Part shown: positions 17,509 to 25,706 of the stretch, piece after piece
Layout: each line of letters begins with the position of its first letter
Position numbering within the stretch: position 1 is the stretch's first letter
Assembly: GCA_027488855.1 (NCBI GenBank)
Contig: JAIYAV010000253.1
Location: 1 to 32,573, forward strand
Reading direction: 5' to 3'
DNA from: Saprospiraceae bacterium
Lineage (GTDB): Bacteria; Bacteroidota; Bacteroidia; Chitinophagales; Saprospiraceae
DNA: 32,573 bases
Position numbers and translations under genes: made by a program
The notes under the pieces: generated by a model
Told to the model about the DNA's origin: nothing
Database searches by the model: none
What the model saw: the letters and a program-made list of their open reading frames with translations, nothing else

Positions 17509-18525
17509 GTGAAAAGAGCAATCTTTACAATTTTAGTTTTGGCAGGTTTCCTGCAGATGAACGCACAGCAACCTCTGTTCGTTAAGAAGGGAGCACAAGG
17601 CAATGGCTCATCTTGGAGCCAAGCTTTCGGCGACCTTCAACAAGCTTTGCGGATCGCAAAGCCTGGAACATCTATTTGGGTGGCTGCTGGTGTTTACACA
17701 CCTACATCCTCAAGTGATCGTAGCAAATCTTTTGTCATCGGCGAAGGAGTAGTGCTTTTAGGAGGATTCGCTGGCGTTGAGACGCGAAGTGACCAACGTG
17801 ATTGGGTGAGCAATGAGACCATTTTATCCGGTGACATTGGTTCTCCGTCCCAAGAAGACAACTCTCTGAATATAGTTTACACATGCAATGTCAACAATGT
17901 CGTTGTTGATGGTTTTACTATTTGCGATGGCAATTCAGCTAATAGCCTGGATCAAGAAGGATCAAGAAACGGAACTGGTGCGGCTTGGTTCAATGAAGCT
18001 TCCATAAACGCTCACAGTGTACTCATTCAGAATTGTACCTTTAGAGACAACGCTGCAAATTATGCCGCTGGCATTTACAACTTTGCCACAAATGGTGCTA
18101 CGAATAATTCAAAAATCCTGAATTGTTCATTTACCAATAATAGTTCAAAAATAGAAGGTGGAGCCATTATGAACGTCGCAGTTGGCGCTACTTGTAATGT
18201 AACCATCGATGGGTGCGATTTTGTTAAAAACTTTGCTGTATATGGAGGTGCTATTTTTGATCGGGCAAAAAACAACGGCACAAATACTTCTCAAATAAGA
18301 AATAACACGCTAAGACTAAACAAAGCGGTGAATGATGGCAGCGATTTTTTCACTAATCGCGACAATTCTAGCTACAACAAACCATTGTACTTGAATAATG
18401 TATCTACTAATGCCCCATCTTCGTCCAATATTTTGGATGAGGCAAAAGTTACACCGAGTGGTACCAATGCAAGCAATGCAAAAATGAGATCCTCTAATTC
18501 TTCTACCCGCATTTTACAGAACTAG
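17509..18525 (+). CDS. Secreted right-handed beta-helix protein
   Basis: 338 residues from a GTG start; an ATG at 17498 is out of frame and stops after four codons. The signal peptide is MKRAIFTILVLAGFLQMNA, cut before QQ. The opening FVKKGAQGNGSSWSQAFGDL, then IWVAAGVYTPT and GGFAGVETRSDQRDW, is typical of Bacteroidota surface beta-helix proteins with choice-of-anchor type ends. Helix rungs follow from about residue 120, with Asn-rich turns (DGFTICDGNSAN, IQNCTFRDNAANYAAGIYN, ILNCSFTNNSSKIEGGAI, IDGCDFVKNFAVYGGAIF). Such folds usually bind or cleave polysaccharide, but no catalytic set is evident. The C-terminus is Ser/Asn-rich and lacks a T9SS sorting tail, unlike most relatives. The gene stands alone, closed by its own terminator. 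Confidence 0.8.
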   Translation: MKRAIFTILVLAGFLQMNAQQPLFVKKGAQGNGSSWSQAFGDLQQALRIAKPGTSIWVAAGVYTPTSSSDRSKSFVIGEGVVLLGGFAGVETRSDQRDWVSNETILSGDIGSPSQEDNSLNIVYTCNVNNVVVDGFTICDGNSANSLDQEGSRNGTGAAWFNEASINAHSVLIQNCTFRDNAANYAAGIYNFATNGATNNSKILNCSFTNNSSKIEGGAIMNVAVGATCNVTIDGCDFVKNFAVYGGAIFDRAKNNGTNTSQIRNNTLRLNKAVNDGSDFFTNRDNSSYNKPLYLNNVSTNAPSSSNILDEAKVTPSGTNASNAKMRSSNSSTRILQN

Positions 18526-18561
18526 AGATTTCTAAGATAGATACACCTAAACTAATCAATA

Positions 18562-18592
18562 GAGGGCCAGTACGATCAAACGTCTGGCCCTC
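18562..18592 (+). terminator. Terminator after the beta-helix gene
   Basis: GAGGGCCAG (18562-18570) pairs perfectly with CTGGCCCTC (18584-18592) around a 13-nt loop, followed after ACCG by TTTTT. It lies 37 bp after the stop and 37 bp before the convergent hisF stop; the reverse direction has no T-tract. Confidence 0.75.
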
Positions 18593-18628
18593 ACCGTTTT
18601 TATACCTTTTCCTTTGTTGTTGCAATGC

Positions 18629-19381
18629 TTAGCGCACGACCACATCCTTCTCCTTCAAATACCCTTTCAAATCCGGGATAGCTATTTCATTAAAGTGAAA
18701 AATACTCGCGGCGAGTCCCGCATCGGCCTTGCCGGTGGTAAAAACATCGTAAAAATGTTCCATGCTGCCCGCGCCTCCCGAAGCAATGACCGGAATGGAC
18801 AGCAATTCTGAAATGCGTGCAGTAGCTTCCAGCGCAAAACCAGCTTTGGTGCCATCGTGATCCATCGAAGTGAACAGAATTTCGCCAGCTCCACGGGACT
18901 CTGCTTCTTTTACCCAGTCGAATAGCCGAATCTCGGTAGCGATACGCCCGCCATTCAGGTGGACAATCCATTCCCCATCAATTTGGCGGGCATCAACTGC
19001 CAATACGACAAACTGGTTGCCAAAATTCAGCGCCAATTCATCAATCAGCCCTGGGCGACGTACCGCAGCGGAGTTGATCGACACTTTATCGGCACCGGCT
19101 GCCAGCATGGCGTCCGCATCGTCAATGGAGGTAATGCCGCCGCCAATGGTGAAAGGAATATTGAGGTGTCGGGCAATGGATCGCGCCAGTTCCGACATGG
19201 TTTTGCGCTTCTCATGGGTGGCGGTGATGTCCAAAAACACCAGTTCATCGGCCCCTTTTTCGCTGTAGGCCGCACCGAGTTCTACGGGGTCACCTGCATC
19301 GCGCAGATTGACAAAATTGACACCTTTGACAGTCCGTCCGTCTTTGATGTCGAGGCAGGGTATGATGCGTTTAGCTAGCAT
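18629..19381 (-). CDS. hisF: Imidazole glycerol phosphate synthase, cyclase subunit
   Basis: 250 residues, full length for HisF. With HisH it converts PRFAR plus ammonia from glutamine into imidazole glycerol phosphate and AICAR, linking histidine and purine synthesis. The (beta/alpha)8-barrel marks are present: [19 protein letters not shown] with the catalytic Asp near residue 11, [22 protein letters not shown], the second catalytic region [14 protein letters not shown] (Asp near 130), and the phosphate-binding segments DGTKAGF and [12 protein letters not shown]. It is the last gene of the operon, 5 bp after hisA. No hisIE follows; the next gene is convergent. Confidence 0.97.
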   Translation of the reverse strand: MLAKRIIPCLDIKDGRTVKGVNFVNLRDAGDPVELGAAYSEKGADELVFLDITATHEKRKTMSELARSIARHLNIPFTIGGGITSIDDADAMLAAGADKVSINSAAVRRPGLIDELALNFGNQFVVLAVDARQIDGEWIVHLNGGRIATEIRLFDWVKEAESRGAGEILFTSMDHDGTKAGFALEATARISELLSIPVIASGGAGSMEHFYDVFTTGKADAGLAASIFHFNEIAIPDLKGYLKEKDVVVR

Positions 19382-19386
19382 AGGGA

Positions 19387-20106
19387 CTAGGAATTAAAAG
19401 CCATTAAATCAATTAAACTGATCTTGTTTTCGTAAATCGCCTTGCCGATGATGGCCCCGTAGCAACCAATTTCGCGCAAGCGTTCCAGTTCTTTCATCGT
19501 GGTTACCCCGCCACTGGCAATGAGTTTGAGCTCGGGCAATTCCTCCCGGATGCGCTGGTAGGTATCGATGGCACTGCCCTGCAATAACCCATCCTTGGAC
19601 ACATCCGTAGAGATGCTGTACTGGATACCCTTGGCAACGTAATCTTGCAGAAAAGCAAACAGCTCCAATTGGCTTTGCTCCTGCCAGCCACTCACCGCAA
19701 TGTTGCCATCTTTGAAGTCAGAACCGAGGATGATGCGCTCCCCGCCGTATACTTTGAGCCAGTCGAGGAACAATTCAGGTTCTTTCACTGCTACTGTTCC
19801 GCCAGTCACCTGCTGAGCACCGGATTCGAAGGCAATGCGCAGGTCATCATGGGCTTTGAGGCCACCCCCAAAGTCGATCACCAATTTAGTGGCTCCGGCA
19901 ATCCGCTCGAGTACGCGGTGGTTGATGATGCGTTTGGCTTTGGCTCCATCGAGGTCAACGAGGTGCAGGCGCTGTAGTCCAGCATCTTCAAATTGCTTGG
20001 CGACTTCCAAGGGGTCTTCGTTGTAGACCGTTTTTTGGGCGTAATCGCCTTGGGTGAGGCGGACACATTTGCCTTCGATGATGTCAATCGCGGGAATGAT
20101 TTGCAT
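19387..20106 (-). CDS. hisA: ProFAR isomerase (1-(5-phosphoribosyl)-5-[(phosphoribosylamino)methylideneamino]imidazole-4-carboxamide isomerase)
   Basis: 239 residues from ATG 20106 ([17 protein letters not shown]); an in-frame ATG at 20130 would add eight unconserved residues and enter the flanking repeat. It performs the Amadori rearrangement of ProFAR to PRFAR. Seen: [10 protein letters not shown] with the catalytic Asp near residue 8, [18 protein letters not shown], the [13 protein letters not shown] segment carrying the second acidic residue (near 130), and [12 protein letters not shown] for phosphate binding. The barrel half-repeat resembles HisF downstream. It is separated from hisH by 217 bp of palindromic repeat, unusual within this otherwise tight operon. 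Confidence 0.97.
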   Translation of the reverse strand: MQIIPAIDIIEGKCVRLTQGDYAQKTVYNEDPLEVAKQFEDAGLQRLHLVDLDGAKAKRIINHRVLERIAGATKLVIDFGGGLKAHDDLRIAFESGAQQVTGGTVAVKEPELFLDWLKVYGGERIILGSDFKDGNIAVSGWQEQSQLELFAFLQDYVAKGIQYSISTDVSKDGLLQGSAIDTYQRIREELPELKLIASGGVTTMKELERLREIGCYGAIIGKAIYENKISLIDLMAFNS

Positions 20107-20143
20107 GTTGCATTTTTTGAACCACTGCATTATATGGCTTCGC

Positions 20144-20301
20144 GCAGCTTCGCTGCTTGTTTATTCACCACGACGACACGACGTACACGACGTTTTACGC
20201 GCTTTGCGCGTTTTGGACACGCCGCTTGCGGCGTGTAGTGCGGAGCAAAACGTCGTGTTCGTCGTGTCGTCATGGTGAATAAAAATTTGGCGCAGCCAAA
20301 T
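20144..20301. repeat. Nested inverted-repeat element between hisH and hisA
   Basis: The main arms are 20161-20196 and 20247-20282, 36 bases each with two mismatches. The 50-nt loop holds two perfect palindromes: ACGCGC-TTT-GCGCGT (20197-20211) and ACACGCCGC-TT-GCGGCGTGT (20217-20236). Outside the arms are GCAGC-TTC-GCTGC (20144-20156) and ATTTGGC-GCA-GCCAAAT (20285-20301). As RNA or single-stranded DNA it would fold into a cross with two inner hairpins. No transposase frame fits inside, so it is a non-autonomous REP/BIME- or MITE-like element of unknown origin. Confidence 0.85.
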
Positions 20302-20323
20302 CATATTCATGTGGTCAATGAAC

Positions 20324-20908
20324 TTATAAACTAAGGAAATTGCGGAGGATCTTTTCTCCCACTTTTCCTGATTTTTCTACGTGAAACTGGGTCGCGTAAA
20401 AATTGTCTTTGTGCAAACCCGCACTAAAGGGCAAGGTATATTCGCTCAAAGCGCTAGTGTACGGCCCTTCTTCCACGTAATAGCTATGCACATAATATAC
20501 GTATTCGCCACTCAGCTCAGGGGTGAAAATCTCATCCGCACAGCGCGACAAGGAATTCCAGCCCATATGGGGTACTTTTTCGCCATGGACCGGGATGAAT
20601 CTTTTGACCTGTTGTGGAATGACCCCCAGACAAGGAGTGTCGTTTTCCTCTGAATGGGCACAAAGCAACTGCATGCCTACACAGATGCCCAAGGTCGGTT
20701 GGGTCAGGCTTTTGATGACCTCATCCAGGCCTCGTTCGCGCAGAAAGTGCATGGTGGTGCTGGCTTCACCAACGCCGGGGAAGATGACTTTTTCGGCGGC
20801 ACGGATTTGGGCGTGGTCACCAGTAAGGATGGCAGGGGCGCCTAGTCGCTCCAGAGCGAAAAGGACGGATTGGACGTTGCCAGCGTTGTAGTCGATTACG
20901 GCGATCAT
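20324..20908 (-). CDS. hisH: Imidazole glycerol phosphate synthase, glutaminase subunit
   Basis: 194 residues from ATG 20908 (MIAVIDYNAGNVQSV); the open frame reaches 20938 but the added residues are not family-like and run into a hairpin repeat. It hydrolyses glutamine and channels ammonia to HisF. Class I amidotransferase triad: nucleophile Cys in LGICVGMQLL (about residue 77), and His and Glu in ATQFHVEKSG near the end (about 177-182). The oxyanion segment VIFPGVGEAS and the VPHMGWN motif are typical of HisH. It is flanked on both sides by repeat-filled gaps, 303 bp from hisB and 217 bp from hisA. Confidence 0.96.
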   Translation of the reverse strand: MIAVIDYNAGNVQSVLFALERLGAPAILTGDHAQIRAAEKVIFPGVGEASTTMHFLRERGLDEVIKSLTQPTLGICVGMQLLCAHSEENDTPCLGVIPQQVKRFIPVHGEKVPHMGWNSLSRCADEIFTPELSGEYVYYVHSYYVEEGPYTSALSEYTLPFSAGLHKDNFYATQFHVEKSGKVGEKILRNFLSL

Positions 20909-20921
20909 AGCTACTCTTTTT

Positions 20922-21182
20922 CCCACGACAGCTGTCATGGGTATCCCAGGACATCTGTCATGACTTTCCCCACGACTAAAGTCATGGGTTCTTTTTTATG
21001 GTTGCCTCCCACGGATAAATCCGTGGGTTGGCGGAATTTTCTGGGGAATGGAAGGCCAACACACCCACACTATCACACTTCACACGCACACCCATTCTTG
21101 TGGGCCAACACACCTACACTATCACACTTCACACGCACACCCTTTCTTACGGATAAATCCGTGGGTTGGCGGAAGTTTCTGG
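20922..21182. repeat. Cluster of related 20-nt palindromes between hisB and hisH
   Basis: Three intact hairpins share CCCA(C/T)G outer arms but differ in the core: CCCACGACAG/CTGTCATGGG (20922-20941), CCCACGACT-AA-AGTCATGGG (20969-20988) and CCCACGGAT-AA-ATCCGTGGG (21008-21027). A decayed copy is at 20945-20964 and a copy lacking its first bases is at 21149-21165. The cores change on both arms together. The C/A oppositions on the + strand become G-U pairs in the his transcript (- strand). A 34-nt piece containing the GGAT form recurs at 21011-21044 and 21149-21182 with one difference. REP-like; fills a 303-bp gap with no gene. Confidence 0.85.
21054..21148. repeat. Direct repeat, two 46-bp copies
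   Basis: Copies at 21054-21099 and 21103-21148 agree at 44 of 46 positions. Each starts GGCCAACACACC and continues as a C/A-rich run with TATCACACTTCACACGCACA. They lie inside the palindrome cluster, and together with the repeated 34-nt palindrome piece suggest a duplication of a larger unit. Confidence 0.85.
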
Positions 21183-21211
21183 AAGAATTAGCAAATTAAC
21201 TCATCAGCAAA

Positions 21212-22348
21212 TTAAAGCACTCCTTTGGTAGAGGGCAGTTCCTGGCTGTTTACATCTCGTTTTACGGCCATCTTGATCGCTTTGGCTACGGCTTTAAACG
21301 TGGCTTCGATCTTGTGGTGTTCGTTTTCGCCCTCGGCTTTGATGTTGAGGTTGCAAAGGGCGGTATCGCTGAAAGACTTAAAAAAGTGGTAGAACATTTC
21401 AGTAGGCATTTGCCCCACCTTTTCCCGGCGATACTCAGCGTTCCAAACCAACCAGGGGCGACCACTGAAGTCGATGGCAGCAGTAGCCAGGCAGTCGTCC
21501 ATCGGCAAGATGCAAGAGCCGTAACGTTCCATGCCTCGCTTGTCGCCCACCGCCTGGCGGAAAGCTTCCCCGAGGGCAATGGCGGTGTCTTCAATGGTAT
21601 GGTGTTCGTCGATGTGCAAGTCACCTTGTACCTTGACTTCCAGATTGGCCCCGCTGTGTTTGGCCAATTGATCGAGCATGTGGTCAAAAAAGCCTAGCCC
21701 GGTGTGGTTGTTGTAGCGCCCTTGGCCATCTAGGTCGAGCTGTACAAACACATCTGTTTCTTTGGTCACCCGGTGTACTTTGCCAGTGCGTTGACGTCCC
21801 TTTAGGAAGCGGTAGATTTCGCCCCAATCGGTGGAGGTGAGGGCAATTACTTCGTGCAAACTCCGCGCATTGTTGCTGATTTCGTCGGCACCCAATTGAG
21901 GATCCGTCACCATCCAGATGGCCTTAGCTCCCAGGTTTTTAGCCAATTGAACATCGGTAATGCGGTCGCCGATCACAAATGAGTTGGCCAGGTCGACACT
22001 GCCATCCATGTAGTGGGTCAGTAGGGCAGTACCGGGTTTGCGGGTGGGTTGATTCTCGTGGGGAAAAGTACGGTCGATGACCTCTTCCGCAAAAGTGATA
22101 CCTTCATTGCGAAAGGCTTTCATGATGGCATTGTGGGCAGGCCAAAAAGTGTCTTCGGGGTAAGAACTGGTTCCCAGACCATCTTGATTGGTGACCATAA
22201 CCAGTTCGTAGTCCAGTTCCTGCACAATCTTGGCCAGGTATTGAAAAACGAGCGGATAAAACTCCACTTTATCCAAAGCGTCAACCTGATAATCGTGGGG
22301 TTCCAAAACCAGGGTTCCGTCCCGGTCAATGAAGAGTACTTTTTTCAT
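21212..22348 (-). CDS. hisB: Bifunctional histidinol-phosphatase / imidazoleglycerol-phosphate dehydratase
   Basis: 378 residues, the length of the fused enzyme. The N-terminal HAD phosphatase (1 to about 165) has FIDRDGTL (nucleophile Asp7 and Asp9), MVTNQDGLG (about 51-59), and [14 protein letters not shown] (about 120-133); it removes phosphate from histidinol phosphate. The C-terminal dehydratase (about 185-378) has the metal-binding histidine motifs [25 protein letters not shown] and [13 protein letters not shown], plus the MDDCLA and [10 protein letters not shown] segments; it converts imidazole glycerol phosphate to imidazole acetol phosphate. Its ATG overlaps the hisC stop (ATGA), so translation is probably coupled. 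Confidence 0.97.
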   Translation of the reverse strand: MKKVLFIDRDGTLVLEPHDYQVDALDKVEFYPLVFQYLAKIVQELDYELVMVTNQDGLGTSSYPEDTFWPAHNAIMKAFRNEGITFAEEVIDRTFPHENQPTRKPGTALLTHYMDGSVDLANSFVIGDRITDVQLAKNLGAKAIWMVTDPQLGADEISNNARSLHEVIALTSTDWGEIYRFLKGRQRTGKVHRVTKETDVFVQLDLDGQGRYNNHTGLGFFDHMLDQLAKHSGANLEVKVQGDLHIDEHHTIEDTAIALGEAFRQAVGDKRGMERYGSCILPMDDCLATAAIDFSGRPWLVWNAEYRREKVGQMPTEMFYHFFKSFSDTALCNLNIKAEGENEHHKIEATFKAVAKAIKMAVKRDVNSQELPSTKGVL

Positions 22349-23379
22349 GGCCTCTTATTCAAAGCAGTTAACAATGCATCGTTTTCTTCGGGGCGTCCTA
22401 CGGTAATGCGCAGGCTTCCGGCACAGAGGTGTACCGAATTGCGGTTGCGCACGATAATTCCCTCCTCCACCAAATATTGATAGGTGCCGTTGGGATCATC
22501 CATTTTGACCAGAATAAAATTGGCATCCGAAGGGAATATTTTTTCAACAAAATTCAATTCACCCAAGCCCTTGATCAAACGTTCGCGTTCGCTGAGCAAG
22601 GTGGAAAGCAATTGGCGGTAATCATCCTGGCTGGTTTCCAGTGCTTCCAGCGCAATTTGCTGGGTGAGTTGATTGATGTTGTAAGGTGGTTTTACCTTAT
22701 TGAATAGCTGAATGATTTCAGTAGACGCAAAGGCCATACCCAGTCGAATCCCCGCCATCCCCCAGGCTTTGGAGAAGGTTTGTAAAACGATCAGGTTGGA
22801 GAATTCGGATAATAAGGAGGTACAGCTGGCTTGTTGGGAAAAATCGATGTAAGCTTCGTCCACCACCACAATCCCTTTGAACTGCGCACAAAGGCTGCGA
22901 ATTCGATCCAATTCTACATCGTTGCCCGTTGGATTGTTGGGGCTACAGATGAACAGGATTTTGGAATGTTCATCTGCCGCCGCCAAGATGGCGTCTACAT
23001 CGGGCTGAAAATCTGGAGTCAGTGATACACTACAAATCCCCACGTCAGCGATGTCTGCCGATACCTGGTACATGCCATAGGTGGGGGGCAAAATCAAGAT
23101 GTGATCTTGGCGGGGTTCACAAAAAATGCGCACGACCAAATCAATGGCTTCATCGCTGCCATTGCCCAGGAAAATTTGCTCGGCGGGCACCCCTTTTAAT
23201 TGGCTGATTGCGGCTTTGAGTTTCCATTGTAGGGGGTCGGGATAGCGGTTGAGCCCCGTTTCAAAAGGGTTTTCGTTGGCATCAAGAAAAACCTCGGCCT
23301 TGCCTTTGAATTCACTGCGTGCCGATGAATAAGGCACCAGCTTGCGGATATTGGGACGAACCAAATTGGCTATTTCCAT
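22345..23379 (-). CDS. hisC: Histidinol-phosphate aminotransferase
   Basis: 344 residues, fold-type I PLP enzyme. It transfers an amino group from glutamate to imidazole acetol phosphate, giving histidinol phosphate. Seen: LDANENPFE (about 34-42), [10 protein letters not shown] (about 72-81), [10 protein letters not shown] (about 148-157), [10 protein letters not shown] (about 175-184), and the PLP-lysine motif [14 protein letters not shown] (about 205-218, Lys in SKAWG), with the C-terminal arginine in GSLRITVG that binds the substrate carboxylate or phosphate. It overlaps hisB by 4 nt and starts 5 bp after hisD. Confidence 0.96.
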   Translation of the reverse strand: MEIANLVRPNIRKLVPYSSARSEFKGKAEVFLDANENPFETGLNRYPDPLQWKLKAAISQLKGVPAEQIFLGNGSDEAIDLVVRIFCEPRQDHILILPPTYGMYQVSADIADVGICSVSLTPDFQPDVDAILAAADEHSKILFICSPNNPTGNDVELDRIRSLCAQFKGIVVVDEAYIDFSQQASCTSLLSEFSNLIVLQTFSKAWGMAGIRLGMAFASTEIIQLFNKVKPPYNINQLTQQIALEALETSQDDYRQLLSTLLSERERLIKGLGELNFVEKIFPSDANFILVKMDDPNGTYQYLVEEGIIVRNRNSVHLCAGSLRITVGRPEENDALLTALNKRP

Positions 23380-23384
23380 TATTG

Positions 23385-24677
23385 TTATTTTTCGCTATTC
23401 AACTTTTCCAATCGAATACTCACCGCCCGCTGGTGTGCGACCAATTCCTCGGCAATCGCCATTGCTTCCACCGTTGGTCCAATGTTTTTCAAACCCTCCG
23501 CGGTCAAACGTTGGAAAGTAATTTTTTTGACAAAAGAATCCAATGATACGCCGCTGTAAGCACGGGCGTAGCCATTGGTGGGTAAGGTATGGTTGGTGCC
23601 AGAGGCGTAATCACCTACCGATTCGGGGGTGTAATTGCCGATAAAAACCGAACCAGCATTTTGCACTTGCTCCGCAAAAGCTTCGGCATCTTCCATCGCC
23701 AGAATCAAGTGCTCGGGGGCATAATCGTTGATCAAGGTTAGTGCTTCTGCAGGGGAATTGACGAGAACCGCCACACTGTTTTCCAGCGCTTTGCGGGTGA
23801 TTTCCGCCCGAGGCAACAACGCCACCTGGCGTTCTACCTCTTGCAGTATCTTTTCCAGTAACTCCGCATTCAATGCAAGCAATACCACCTGACTATCAAC
23901 TCCATGCTCAGCTTGGGCCAATAAATCCGCCGCCACGAAGGCAGGATCCGCCGCCACATCGGCACAAACCAGCACCTCGGAAGGGCCGGCTGGCATGTCA
24001 ATGGCGACCGTTTCGCGGCTAACCAGTTGTTTGGCTGCCGTCACGTATTGATTGCCTGGGCCAAAAATTTTGTAGACCCCTGGAATACTCTCGGTGCCGT
24101 AAGCCAAAGCGCCAATGGCTTGCACTCCTCCAGCCTTGAAAATTTTGGTCACCCCAACCACTTGGGCAGCGTACAAAATAGCTGGGTGAATTTTGCCTGC
24201 GGCATTGGGCGGAGAGCACAAAATAATCTCTTTACAACCCGCCAATTTAGCGGGCACCCCCAACATCAATACCGTGGAAAAAAGCGGTGCCGTTCCTCCG
24301 GGAATGTACAAGCCTACTTTATCGATGCCCACATTTTTGCGCCAGCAAAACACACCTGGCATGGTTTCTACCACTTCGGGTTGGCTCTGTTGGCGGGCGT
24401 GGAAGGTTTCGATGTTGCTTTTGGCGGTTTGAATGGCGGTTTTGAGTGCAGGGTCTAGCAATGTTTCTGCTTCGGCCAGTTCCGCCGGGCTTACTTCCAG
24501 ATGATCCAGGGCTACCTTGTCAAAACGTTGCGTGTATTCCTTTACCGCTGCGTCACCCCGCGCTCGGATGTCTTGCAGAATTTGCCCCACAATCGCGTCC
24601 AAATTGGCGGCAGTCATTGCTGGCCGCGCCAATAAAGAAGGTGCAGAGACGATATCTTGATAGGTATAACTTTTCAT
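23385..24677 (-). CDS. hisD: Histidinol dehydrogenase
   Basis: 430 residues, full length. It oxidises L-histidinol to histidine in two NAD-dependent steps with a Zn-binding active site. Seen: VGLYIPGGTAPLFSTVLM (about 120-137), KAGGVQAIGALAYGTESIP, the long IFGPGNQYVTAAKQLV signature, DMPAGPSEVLV, the zinc-site AEHGVDSQ (Gln/His), the NDYAPEHL catalytic Glu-His pair, and GDYASGTNHTLPT. The gene lies 87 bp after hisG, and that gap carries a tandem repeat. Confidence 0.97.
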   Translation of the reverse strand: MKSYTYQDIVSAPSLLARPAMTAANLDAIVGQILQDIRARGDAAVKEYTQRFDKVALDHLEVSPAELAEAETLLDPALKTAIQTAKSNIETFHARQQSQPEVVETMPGVFCWRKNVGIDKVGLYIPGGTAPLFSTVLMLGVPAKLAGCKEIILCSPPNAAGKIHPAILYAAQVVGVTKIFKAGGVQAIGALAYGTESIPGVYKIFGPGNQYVTAAKQLVSRETVAIDMPAGPSEVLVCADVAADPAFVAADLLAQAEHGVDSQVVLLALNAELLEKILQEVERQVALLPRAEITRKALENSVAVLVNSPAEALTLINDYAPEHLILAMEDAEAFAEQVQNAGSVFIGNYTPESVGDYASGTNHTLPTNGYARAYSGVSLDSFVKKITFQRLTAEGLKNIGPTVEAMAIAEELVAHQRAVSIRLEKLNSEK

Positions 24678-24714
24678 ATTTGCTTAACTTCTATAATGCC
24701 AAAAGCCAATGATT

Positions 24715-24756
24715 GCTGAAAGCTGAAAGCTCACTGCTGAAAGCTGAAAGCTCATA
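24715..24756. repeat. 21-bp tandem repeat built of GCTGAAA heptamers, hisG-hisD gap
   Basis: Two 21-bp units, 24715-24735 and 24736-24756, each reading GCTGAAAGCTGAAAGCTCA and two variable bases, followed by a decayed GCTGATGGCTAAAG that runs into the hisG stop. It is a second heptamer-type array in the window, different in sequence from that at 1918-1952. Confidence 0.85.
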
Positions 24757-24764
24757 GCTGATGG

Positions 24765-25625
24765 CTAAAGTATCATCTTCTGAATCGGAATGATCAAAAT
24801 CCCTTGCGCACCCACCGCCTTAAGCTGGTCAATGATTTCCCAAAAACGATCTTCACTGATTACGGTATGTACGCTGCTCCAGCCCTCCGCTGCTAAGGGC
24901 ACTACGGTAGGGCTTTTCATGCCGGGTAGGATATTGATGATGGCTTCCAGGGCATCATTTGGGGCATTCATCAGGAGGTACTTGTTGTTGCGGGCAGCTA
25001 GGACGGATTTGAAGCGGAAGAGCAATTTATCCAGCAATTCGCGGGCTTCGGGCTTCATGTTGCGGCTGGCAAAAATGGCCGCTTCTGATTTGAGCAGCAC
25101 TTCTTTTTCTTCCAGGCCATTCATGAATAAGGTGTTGCCCGAACTCACCAAGTCACAAATCGCGTCGGCCAACCCAATATTGGGTGCAATTTCTACCGAC
25201 CCCGCAATTTCGTGGATCTCCGCCTGGATGTTTTGTTTTTTGAGGAAAGCCTGGAGGGTATTGGGGTAAGAGGTGGCGATTTTTTTGCCCTGCATCCAAT
25301 TGATGCCAGGATAAATGGTGCCTTTGGGAACCGCAAGGGAGAGTCGGCAACGGGCAAAACCCAGTGGCAAAACTTCCTCCAGGTCTTTTTCTTTTTCAAT
25401 CACTGTATTTTGTCCCAGAATCGCTACATCAGCTACCCCATCGGCGACGTACTGCGGGATATCTGAATTGCGGAGAAAAAACAACTCCATTGGGAAGCCA
25501 GAGGCGGATACTTTGAGTTGATCGCGGCCATTATCGACCCGCACCCCACATTCTTTCAACATTTCTAGCGAGTCCTCTTGCAGGCGCCCGGATTTCTGCA
25601 CGGCAATTTTGAGTTTGGTTGACAT
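24765..25625 (-). CDS. hisG: ATP phosphoribosyltransferase, long (HisG-L) form
   Basis: 286 residues, matching the long hexameric type that carries its own C-terminal ACT-like regulatory domain and does not need HisZ. It condenses ATP and PRPP, the committed and histidine-inhibited step. Seen: LKIAVQKSGRLQEDSLEML at the start, DVAILGQNTVIE (about 66-77), RLSLAVPKG, IATSYPNTLQAFL (about 110-122), EIAPNIGLADAICDLVSSGNTL (the PRPP-loop region, about 143-165), and the C-terminal domain (about 210-286) with SPTVVPLA and GAQGILIIPIQKM. The first structural gene of the operon, 127 bp after the leader peptide stop, behind an attenuator. Confidence 0.96.
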   Translation of the reverse strand: MSTKLKIAVQKSGRLQEDSLEMLKECGVRVDNGRDQLKVSASGFPMELFFLRNSDIPQYVADGVADVAILGQNTVIEKEKDLEEVLPLGFARCRLSLAVPKGTIYPGINWMQGKKIATSYPNTLQAFLKKQNIQAEIHEIAGSVEIAPNIGLADAICDLVSSGNTLFMNGLEEKEVLLKSEAAIFASRNMKPEARELLDKLLFRFKSVLAARNNKYLLMNAPNDALEAIINILPGMKSPTVVPLAAEGWSSVHTVISEDRFWEIIDQLKAVGAQGILIIPIQKMIL

Positions 25626-25671
25626 CGTCGTGTTTTGAGTTTGTTTGGGTAATTAGAAATTGGGACAAAAA

Positions 25672-25706
25672 AAAAGAGGTCTACCGACAAATGGTAGACC
25701 TCTTTT
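25672..25706 (-). terminator. Attenuator terminator of the his operon (also tRNA-Phe terminator)
   Basis: On the - strand AAAAGAGGTCTACC and GGTAGACCTCTTTT form a perfect 14-bp stem around ATTTGTC, directly followed by more T (nine in a row). It precedes hisG by 46 nt and points in its direction, so it must be passed for his expression. It is also the first terminator after tRNA-Phe. Confidence 0.92.

Noticed and set aside
20107..20130. Longer HisA start at 20130
   Set aside because: Adds residues absent from the family before the conserved first strand MQIIPAID.
20144..20301. Intrinsic terminator between hisH and hisA
   Set aside because: The stems are not followed by a T-tract on the - strand, and the perfect nested organisation fits a repeat element better.
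20922..21182. CRISPR array
   Set aside because: Repeats are palindromes with varying cores and irregular spacing, there are no unique equal-length spacers, and no cas genes occur.
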